In this document: one piece after another, positions 26,298 to 32,386 of the stretch | Position numbering within the stretch: the stretch's first letter is position 1 | How the letters are laid out: every line of letters begins with the position of its first letter | From: Phycisphaerae bacterium | GTDB taxonomy: Bacteria > Planctomycetota > Phycisphaerae > Sedimentisphaerales > Anaerobacaceae | Length of the DNA: 40,921 nt | NCBI GenBank assembly: GCA_026386805.1 | Contig: JAPLMX010000069.1 | Location: 1 to 40,921, forward strand | Direction: 5' to 3' | Translations under genes and position numbers: made by a program | The notes under the pieces: generated by a model | The model's database searches: none | Told to the model about the DNA's origin: nothing | The model's input: only the letters and a program-made list of their open reading frames with translations

Positions 26298-28028
26298 ATG
26301 ATCAACATGGAACGACGAAAACGCGTCATGCAACGGTCCATCCGGCTGGGTCACTGCATTTGTGACCCGAAGCAGCCGTGCCCGTGCCCGCTATTCAAAG
26401 AGAAGAACGTCTGCTCGTGCGCCGGCGAGCGGCTGGAGAGTCCCACCGGCAGCGTGCGATTGACAAAGCTCGTGGAAAAGGCGGGCTGTGCCTCGAAGAT
26501 CGACCAAGCGTTTCTCAAGAAGGTGCTGGCGGATTTGCCCGCCAGCGACGATCCCCGCGTCTTGGTCGGCGTGCCGGCCGGGGACGACGCCGGGATCTAC
26601 GACATGGGTAACGGCCAGGCCCTCGTCCAAACGGTGGACGTGTTTACGCCTGCCGTAGATGACCCGTACACGTTCGGCCAGATCGCCGCCGCCAACTCGG
26701 TCAGCGATGTCTATGCGATGGGCGGCGTGCCGATGACGGCGCTTTCCATCGTGGGTTTCCCGGTTCGATCGATCCCGGATGAAGCTCTGTTCCAGATCCT
26801 GGCCGGCGGGATTGACAAGATGAAGGAGGCGGGCTGCGCCATCGTGGGCGGCCACAGCATCAATGACGCCGAGATCAAGGCGGGTTTCGCCGTCACGGGG
26901 ATGATCGACAAGGATCGCGTCGTCACTAACGCCGGGGCCCTGCCGGGCGACGCGCTGATCCTCACCAAGCCACTCGGGACCGGCATCGTGGCCTTGGCCG
27001 CCCAGATCGACCGGGTCAAGCCAGAAAGCATGGCAGCGGCCGCCGCATCCATGACCGCGCTGAATAAGACGGCCTCGGAACTGATGGTTCAGTTCGGCGC
27101 TCACGCCTGCACCGACGTGACCGGTTTCAGCCTCATGGGCCATCTGGCCGAAATGGCCCGATCCAGCGGCATGGATGTCCAGATCGTCTGGGATGATCTG
27201 CCGTTGTTTGAAGGGGTGCTCGACTACGCTGCCGCCGGAATCCTGCCCGGCGCGATCGAACGAAACAAGGAATCCTGTAGCGACCGCGTGGTTACGCCGG
27301 CGACGCTTCCCCAGGAGATGGTCGATATCTGCTACGACGCCCAAACGTCCGGCGGTCTGCTGATCGCGATAGAGCAGGAAAAAGCAGCCGATCTCCTCAA
27401 GGCCCTCCGCGATCGCGGCATATCGGCCGCGGCCGTCATCGGCAACGTCACGGCCAAAGGCACCGGCCTAATCCGCCTGGAAACCACGGGCAAACGTGAG
27501 ATTCCCGCGTTCAAGTCCATCAAGGCGACGGAGCCATCGCAATCATCCATCCAGGACGTTCCCTGCTGTGCGGACGCCGTCAGCACTGTGGCGCCCTCAT
27601 CGTGGCGAGGGCGTCCCGCCCTTGCGTCGCGAGGCCATCCCTTCGACTTCGCTCAGGGCAGGCTTGGCCTTGCTTCGCCAAGCCACGACGCACCTGTGAC
27701 GGCCGAGCAGCAAGGGCAAGATGCCCTCGCCACGGCGGCTGGGCCGCAGGCTGGCTCGGAAATGGACCAAGTGAAGGCGACGTTCCAGCAGTTCCTCAGT
27801 GCGGCCGGCTCGCCGCATGGCTTGGACGCCTACACGAAGCAGGCGACGGCGATAGCTCTATCCGTAGCGCTGCGCTGCGAGCCTTGCCTGAAGATGCACC
27901 TGAAGAACGCCCGGCAAAAAGGCTTCACTCAGGCCGAAGTCGACGAGGCCGCCTGGATGGGAATCAGCTTCGCCGGCTCACCGGCGATGGTCTTCTATGA
28001 GAATGTGAAAAGAGAGTGTGAAGTCTGA
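26298..28028 (+). CDS. selD: Selenophosphate synthetase SelD with six-Cys N-terminal extension and AhpD-like C-terminal domain
   Basis: SelD makes selenophosphate from selenide and ATP. The core (about residues 55-410) has VRLTKLVEKAGCASKI, with the catalytic Cys and Lys (the second Cys of the usual GCGCK is Ser here), AGDDAGIYDMG, VDVFTPAVDDPYTFGQIAAA, VSDVYAMGG, VGGHSINDAE and CTDVTGFSLMGH. Before it is a Cys-rich segment patterned CxC-x5-CxC-x8-CxC, likely metal- or selenium-binding. After the core, residues about 435-479 come from an inserted palindromic element. Residues about 488-576 then form an AhpD/carboxymuconolactone-decarboxylase-like domain with the CEPC motif (RCEPCLKMHLKNAR). 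Normal SelD has about 350 residues; this has 576. The start is uncertain (26298, 26307 or 26331). Confidence 0.93.
   Translation: MINMERRKRVMQRSIRLGHCICDPKQPCPCPLFKEKNVCSCAGERLESPTGSVRLTKLVEKAGCASKIDQAFLKKVLADLPASDDPRVLVGVPAGDDAGIYDMGNGQALVQTVDVFTPAVDDPYTFGQIAAANSVSDVYAMGGVPMTALSIVGFPVRSIPDEALFQILAGGIDKMKEAGCAIVGGHSINDAEIKAGFAVTGMIDKDRVVTNAGALPGDALILTKPLGTGIVALAAQIDRVKPESMAAAAASMTALNKTASELMVQFGAHACTDVTGFSLMGHLAEMARSSGMDVQIVWDDLPLFEGVLDYAAAGILPGAIERNKESCSDRVVTPATLPQEMVDICYDAQTSGGLLIAIEQEKAADLLKALRDRGISAAAVIGNVTAKGTGLIRLETTGKREIPAFKSIKATEPSQSSIQDVPCCADAVSTVAPSSWRGRPALASRGHPFDFAQGRLGLASPSHDAPVTAEQQGQDALATAAGPQAGSEMDQVKATFQQFLSAAGSPHGLDAYTKQATAIALSVALRCEPCLKMHLKNARQKGFTQAEVDEAAWMGISFAGSPAMVFYENVKRECEV
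27602..27733. repeat. Composite palindromic repeat inside selD
   Basis: Ends GTGGCGAGGGCGTCCCGCCC and GGGCAAGATGCCCTCGCCAC are inverted copies. The 132 bases keep frame (44 codons) and form the linker between the SelD core and the AhpD-like domain. A smaller relative lies in the sugar transporter at 6328-6376. Confidence 0.75.
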
Positions 28029-28033
28029 GGCCT

Positions 28034-28109
28034 GTCATTGCGAGGAGCGCAGCGACGAAGCAATCTCAATCACAGGGGTGGGAGATTGCTTCGCTTCGCT
28101 CGCAATGAC
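28034..28109. repeat. Palindromic intergenic repeat (GTCATTGCGAGG type)
   Basis: GTCATTGCGAGGAGCGCAGC faces GCTTCGCTCGCAATGAC with GAAGCAATCTC and GAGATTGCTTC inside. This form is common in many bacterial genomes. It separates selD from the selC promoter. Confidence 0.8.
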
Positions 28110-28144
28110 ATTCTTCAAACTTGACACTTCACACTTCTACATTC

Positions 28145-28173
28145 TTGGTCTGCCCAAAGGAATGTGGTAGGAT
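28145..28173 (+). promoter_or_regulatory. Predicted selC promoter
   Basis: TTGGTC (28145-28150) and TAGGAT (28168-28173) are 17 bases apart. The tRNA begins about 30 bases downstream of the expected start site. Confidence 0.45.
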
Positions 28174-28209
28174 AGGAGTCGATGTAGATGGGTCGCCAGG
28201 GAACTCTGC

Positions 28210-28304
28210 GGAGGTGACTGGTGCCTGGTGGTGCCCCTGGTCTTCAAAACCAGTGTAGGGCCGAGAAGGTTCTGGGTGGGTTCGATTCCCATTCGCCTCC
28301 GCCA
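28210..28304 (+). tRNA. selC: tRNA-Sec, anticodon TCA
   Basis: The acceptor stem has 8 bp (GGAGGTGA with TCGCCTCC), longer than the usual 7 as in bacterial tRNA-Sec. The anticodon arm is CTGGT-CTTCAAA-ACCAG with TCA at 28244-28246, which reads UGA. A long variable arm lies between the anticodon and T arms. The T arm is GTGGG-TTCGATT-CCCAT. The CCA end is encoded (28302-28304). The total of 95 nt is normal for the family. The selD gene lies 181 bases upstream. Confidence 0.97.
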
Positions 28305-28310
28305 TATTCT

Positions 28311-28375
28311 TGATTGCGGATTTTGGATTGCGGATTTGAGAAAGGTGCTCGTTGCGAATCCGCAATCCGAAATCG
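28311..28375. repeat. Short inverted and direct repeats after selC
   Basis: TGATTGCGGATTTTGGATTGCGGATTT is a direct repeat of ATTGCGGATTT; GAATCCGCAATCCGAAAT facing it completes an inverted repeat. It may act as a processing or termination hairpin for the tRNA transcript. Confidence 0.5.
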
Positions 28376-28392
28376 ACACGAGGTGTGCTGCT

Positions 28393-28686
28393 ATGGAAAA
28401 AGGAAGAGTCGTCTTATCGCTCCTGCTTGTGGCGGCGGGGGCGGGCCTGCTGGCGTATGGCCTGTTCCACAACTCGATCACGGTCTTCTCCCGACCCGCG
28501 AGTCCGCCGGTAGTCCCCGCGTTGGATGGCGAGCCAAGCCCGGTGCAGGTCGCGGCCCAATCCGAGGCTGCGTCGGAGCCCGCGGTTACGCAGGAAGTGG
28601 CCCGGGGCGGCGTCACCCGCGACGAAGCCGGCCAGGTCAAGAAGACCTACGAAGGAACCCAGGCCCCCAAAGCCTGTCCTACCTGA
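28393..28686 (+). CDS. Single-TM small protein, possibly a C-terminal CxxU selenoprotein
   Basis: A 97-residue protein with one membrane anchor (VVLSLLLVAAGAGLLAYGLF, residues 6-25), then a Pro/Ala/Glu-rich outer segment ending APKACPT and UGA (28684-28686). If the UGA is Sec, the protein gains U-T-Q and ends at TAA 28695 with a C-P-T-U motif, the classic CxxU redox arrangement. A CGGCC/GGCCG hairpin with loop GTGAC starts 14 nt after the UGA, like the SECIS hairpins in this island. The extension is only three residues, so coding evidence is thin and UGA may simply be the stop. It lies between selC and a NapH-like membrane protein. Confidence 0.65.
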   Translation: MEKGRVVLSLLLVAAGAGLLAYGLFHNSITVFSRPASPPVVPALDGEPSPVQVAAQSEAASEPAVTQEVARGGVTRDEAGQVKKTYEGTQAPKACPT

Positions 28687-28729
28687 ACGCAGTAACCGCC
28701 GGCCGTGACGGCCGCCATCACCATCAATC

Positions 28730-28754
28730 GTAGGATGGGCTTTAGCCCATGCGG
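28730..28754. repeat. Half copy of the GTAGGATGGGC repeat
   Basis: GTAGGATGGGCTTTAGCCCA matches the left arm of the repeat inside selB (16841-16916). Confidence 0.65.
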
Positions 28755-28894
28755 GTTAAGGTCGCTTGCCGCAGGAAATGAAAGACAGAGGGAGCCGAAA
28801 AAAACGAAAGAAGACGAAAAAAAGGAACTGAGCCTGTGCCTACAGCCTTCCTCCCTCTTTTTGCATTTTCTCGTTTCTTTCGGCTACAGTTGAT

Positions 28895-29716
28895 ATGGTT
28901 GGAAGAACTCGATTCGCAGGCGTTTTCGCGCGATTACAGCCGTACCGCCTCTGGGTCCAATCTGCGTTCCTGTTCGTCTGGTTGGCCCCGTTTGGCCTGC
29001 GCTACCACGGCGTCTGTGCCCCGGTTTTCCATTGCTACGCTTGCCCCCTGGCAACCTTCGCCTGCCCCATCGGCGTCCTGGCCAATTTCAGCGCCTTGCA
29101 CCTGATCCCCTTCATGACCGTCGGCCTGCTCGTCGTATTCGGTGCCTTGGTGGGCAGCCTGTTTTGTGGCTGGGCCTGTCCCTTCGGCTGGCTCCAGGAC
29201 CTTGCCGCCAAGCTCCCGACTCCCAAGTTCGAGCTGCCCCGCTGGACGGGGCATTTCCGCTTCGTCGTGCTGGGCGTGACCGTTCTGGCGATCCCATACC
29301 TCTACGGCGAGAGCCACCCGCTCTTCATCTGCCGCATCTGTCCGGCGGGCGGCGTCGAGGCGGCCCTCCCCGGCGTGGTTCAGCAGGCCTGGACCGGCCA
29401 GCAAATCCTCTGGCCCAACGCGATCAAGCTAAGCATCATCGGGGTCTTTCTCGTGGCCATCCTCTTCTTCAAAAGACCCTGGTGCCGGGTCTTTTGTCCG
29501 CTCGGCGTGATCTTCTCATCCTTCAACCGGGTCTCCGCGTTCTTCCTGCGAGTGGATCGCAGTGCCTGCACCGACTGCCAGCGTTGCCACAAGCTCTGCC
29601 AATACAACATCGAGCCGGAGAAAAGCCCGAACGACCTACGCTGCATCCGCTGCCTCGAATGTACCCGCTGCTCCTTCGGCGCCTTGACGCCTCACACAAT
29701 CCTCGAACGTCCGTGA
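28895..29716 (+). CDS. NapH/CcoG-like polyferredoxin membrane protein
   Basis: A 273-residue membrane protein with about five hydrophobic segments and two C-terminal 4Fe-4S motifs, CTDCQRCHKLC and CIRCLECTRC. Conserved Cys pairs also occur at membrane edges: CYACPLATFACPIG (near 47), CGWACPFGWLQDL (near 92), CRICPAGG and CRVFCPLGVI. This is the arrangement of NapH/NosR/CcoG-type proteins, which move electrons between the quinone pool and periplasmic or cytosolic partners. Two hairpins after its stop end the transcript. By position it could feed electrons to the membrane selenoproteins or to the activator ATPase; that is inference only. Confidence 0.88.
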   Translation: MVGRTRFAGVFARLQPYRLWVQSAFLFVWLAPFGLRYHGVCAPVFHCYACPLATFACPIGVLANFSALHLIPFMTVGLLVVFGALVGSLFCGWACPFGWLQDLAAKLPTPKFELPRWTGHFRFVVLGVTVLAIPYLYGESHPLFICRICPAGGVEAALPGVVQQAWTGQQILWPNAIKLSIIGVFLVAILFFKRPWCRVFCPLGVIFSSFNRVSAFFLRVDRSACTDCQRCHKLCQYNIEPEKSPNDLRCIRCLECTRCSFGALTPHTILERP

Positions 29717-29746
29717 GAAGCACCCGCCGGTCTGGAGGCGGGCGTG

Positions 29747-29780
29747 GCAGAATCCAGGTAGAGACGCGGATTCTGCATTT
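29747..29780 (+). terminator. Probable terminator
   Basis: GCAGAATCC (29747-29755) pairs with GGATTCTGC (29768-29776), followed by ATTTT. A second hairpin (CCCGCC/GGCGGG, 29723-29742) precedes it. Confidence 0.55.
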
Positions 29781-29908
29781 TCGCAAAGGTTTTTTCTGCA
29801 TCGGACGCTGGTCGGCAGCGTCTATACAAGCGAGATAGCCCTGGCCCGGCCGGTCAGTGGATTGGCAGGACGGGGTCTGACCTAAGGACCCTTTTCGAGG
29901 AGACGGCC

Positions 29909-32332
29909 ATGCGAGAGACGATTAGGATGTGCGTAGGGATCGCCCTGGGAATCTGGACGGCGTCCAGCTCGGCGATGACCATCACGGGCCAGGTTGTAGA
30001 CAGCAAGGCTCGGCCGGTCCCAGGGGCGGAAGTCGTGGTGTGCGAGAAGTATCGGGTCGGCATTTATGACGAGGAGGCCAGGACGATCAGCCCCGTCGTG
30101 AGGACCGATACCGAAGGGCAGTTCGCGCTCGACGTGGGCGTGACGAGTCAGCGGGACGCTTTCCTCGTGGCGCGAAAGCCCGGACTAGCCTACGCCTGGG
30201 AGTGGCTCAACTTCACCTTAGGCACGTTCAGCAGAAAGCACATTCCGCTGGTGCTGGAGCCGGCCTGCATACTGGCGGGTCAAGTGGTCGATCCCGAGGG
30301 CAGGCCGGTGGCCGGGGCGGAAGTCCAAGCGACGCCGGTGAACACGTGGGGCTTCAGCGACGCCGTCGCCAGGTGTGCTGTCCCCGGCCCGGCGTCCTGG
30401 TTCACGGTCACCGCCGATGCGCAGGGCTGGTTCCGGTTCGAGCAGTTCGCCGCCGACGGGAGCGCCGACCTGCGCGTGCGGGCCCCGGGCACAGAGAGTC
30501 GCTATGTGTTTCATCGGCACGGCTCGGACTTCGGCGGGTTCGCGGTGGGCGGTGCGGACATCCAAGTGGCACTCCCCAGAGAAGGCACGGTCCGCGGCCG
30601 GGTCGTGGATAGTCAGGGCCGGCCGGTCAGCGGGGTTGACGTGATGATCCGCTCGGACCGGGACCGCAAAGGCGCTCCGCATCCATACGTTGCCCACAAG
30701 ACTGTGTCCGGTCCAACGGGGGCGTTTGTCTTCGCAGGCGTTCCGGAGGGACTCCATTGGCTCGGTGTGCCCTTTTTTGAAGGGGGGCAGGGACCTCGCC
30801 TGTGGACCAGCGTAGAAAGCAAGGTCTCCGTCAAGGCCGGCGAGGTCGCCGAGACGACGGTCCGGGCGAGCAAGGGGGGTGTGCTGGAAGTAGTGGCCCT
30901 CGACGCACGGACGCGTCATCCCATCGGCGGGGCGCAACTGCATGTCGGCAGCGCACAAGGGCACTCTGGCGAGTTCGCGACCACCGATGCCACGGGTGTG
31001 GCACGCGTCCAGCTCCCGCCGGAGACCTACGGAGTCCATGTGTCGACGGGACCGCTGTCCGCCTGCGAGAGCACCGAGAAGATAGGGGAGGGCCAGACGA
31101 TCCGGCGCACGGCCTTGTTGAAGTCGCCCCCGAAGGTGTCCGGGCGGGTGCTCGATCCTCAGGGCCGGCCCATGGCTGATGTCGCCGTGGTTGTTGCCTT
31201 TGGCGATCACACGTACACGGATGTCCAGGGGAGGTTCGAGTCGGGCTACGATGAGCGTTTTGCACCTGACCTGGTGACGGCCCAGGCGGCGCGGATGGGT
31301 TGGGCCGCCGCGGTGCGCGTCAGCGACCCGTCCAAGCCGGTGGAACTGAGGTTGGGACCCGCCTGGACCCTGACGGGCCGGGTCGCCGACCCCCATGGCG
31401 CCGGCATCCCCGCGGCCCGGGTATCCCTGAACCACGTGGACGCGGAGGTCCTGACCGATCCGGAGGGCCGGTTCGAGATGAAGGCGATCCCGCCGGTGCA
31501 GAAGGGCTTGGAGTATCGTCTTTCCGCCACTGCTGCCGGGTATGGTCAGGCCTTCGACCTGAAGACTTTTCTACGCGGCGCGCCCGGGGCCTCGGTGGAC
31601 CTCGGGACGATCCGGCTGCCCGTGGCCAACGTGTCCGTGTCCGGAGTGGTGGTGGACGCCAAAGGAGCACCGGCGGCACAGATCCCGGTCTTCGTGAGCG
31701 GCAGGTGGCCTGTGGAGAATCAGCCGCACCGGATGGGCGTGACGAACGAGAGGGGTGAGTTCACCGTCACCCGCGTGTGCGCAGGCCCGGCCAACCTGGG
31801 AGCCAATTTCGCGAACAGCCCACGCGGCTGCGGCTCCTTGAAGACCTGCTTGCCGGCCCAGAACGTCAAAATTGTCATTGGCAAAGACCTCACCGACACG
31901 TCGAACACTCCCGCCCGGAACACCGCCTCGCCTCAACTGACAGATCTATGCCCGAGCTTGGCGTGCCTCCAGACCGATGGCCAGCCCTTGTTGCTGTGTT
32001 TTATCGATATCGCTCAGCAACCATCGCAGCAATTCCTGGTGGACTTGGCCGAAAGGACAGATGTCCTCGACGCTCAAGGCGTGATCGCAGTCGTGGTCCG
32101 AACGGCCACGGTGGATATCCGGCTCTACGACGCCTTCGCCAAGGCCAACCACCTCACCTTCTGCCATCTCTTCTTGGCCAAGGATGACTTCGAGGCGCGT
32201 AAGGCCGCCTGGGGCATCAAGTCCGTGCCGTGGCTGATCTTGACGAACCGGCAGCATGCTGTTCGCGCCAGCGGTTTTCCCTTGAGCGAGCTTGACCATC
32301 AGGTGGAGACAGTCACCAAGGAGGGGCGGTAG
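29909..32332 (+). CDS. Large secreted protein: carboxypeptidase-regulatory-like repeats plus thioredoxin-like C-terminus (copy 1)
   Basis: An 807-residue protein with a short signal peptide (VGIALGIWTASSSA). About six Ig-like carboxypeptidase-regulatory repeats follow, each opening with [IVL]xGxVxDxxGxPVxGAxV (TGQVVDSKARPVPGAEV at about 26, AGQVVDPEGRPVAGAEV at about 124, RGRVVDSQGRPVSGVDV at about 231, SGRVLDPQGRPMADVAV near 411). The last 110 residues resemble a thioredoxin fold (LLLCFIDIAQQPSQQ, AWGIKSVPWLILT with the cis-Pro), but the CxxC is missing. It probably has a surface or periplasmic structural or binding role. A close paralog follows 54 bases later. Confidence 0.85.
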   Translation: MRETIRMCVGIALGIWTASSSAMTITGQVVDSKARPVPGAEVVVCEKYRVGIYDEEARTISPVVRTDTEGQFALDVGVTSQRDAFLVARKPGLAYAWEWLNFTLGTFSRKHIPLVLEPACILAGQVVDPEGRPVAGAEVQATPVNTWGFSDAVARCAVPGPASWFTVTADAQGWFRFEQFAADGSADLRVRAPGTESRYVFHRHGSDFGGFAVGGADIQVALPREGTVRGRVVDSQGRPVSGVDVMIRSDRDRKGAPHPYVAHKTVSGPTGAFVFAGVPEGLHWLGVPFFEGGQGPRLWTSVESKVSVKAGEVAETTVRASKGGVLEVVALDARTRHPIGGAQLHVGSAQGHSGEFATTDATGVARVQLPPETYGVHVSTGPLSACESTEKIGEGQTIRRTALLKSPPKVSGRVLDPQGRPMADVAVVVAFGDHTYTDVQGRFESGYDERFAPDLVTAQAARMGWAAAVRVSDPSKPVELRLGPAWTLTGRVADPHGAGIPAARVSLNHVDAEVLTDPEGRFEMKAIPPVQKGLEYRLSATAAGYGQAFDLKTFLRGAPGASVDLGTIRLPVANVSVSGVVVDAKGAPAAQIPVFVSGRWPVENQPHRMGVTNERGEFTVTRVCAGPANLGANFANSPRGCGSLKTCLPAQNVKIVIGKDLTDTSNTPARNTASPQLTDLCPSLACLQTDGQPLLLCFIDIAQQPSQQFLVDLAERTDVLDAQGVIAVVVRTATVDIRLYDAFAKANHLTFCHLFLAKDDFEARKAAWGIKSVPWLILTNRQHAVRASGFPLSELDHQVETVTKEGR

Positions 32333-32386
32333 GGTGCTTTCGTGACTCGCCTCCTCCAGTGCGTGGCCTTTCTTGAGGAGTCTGCC

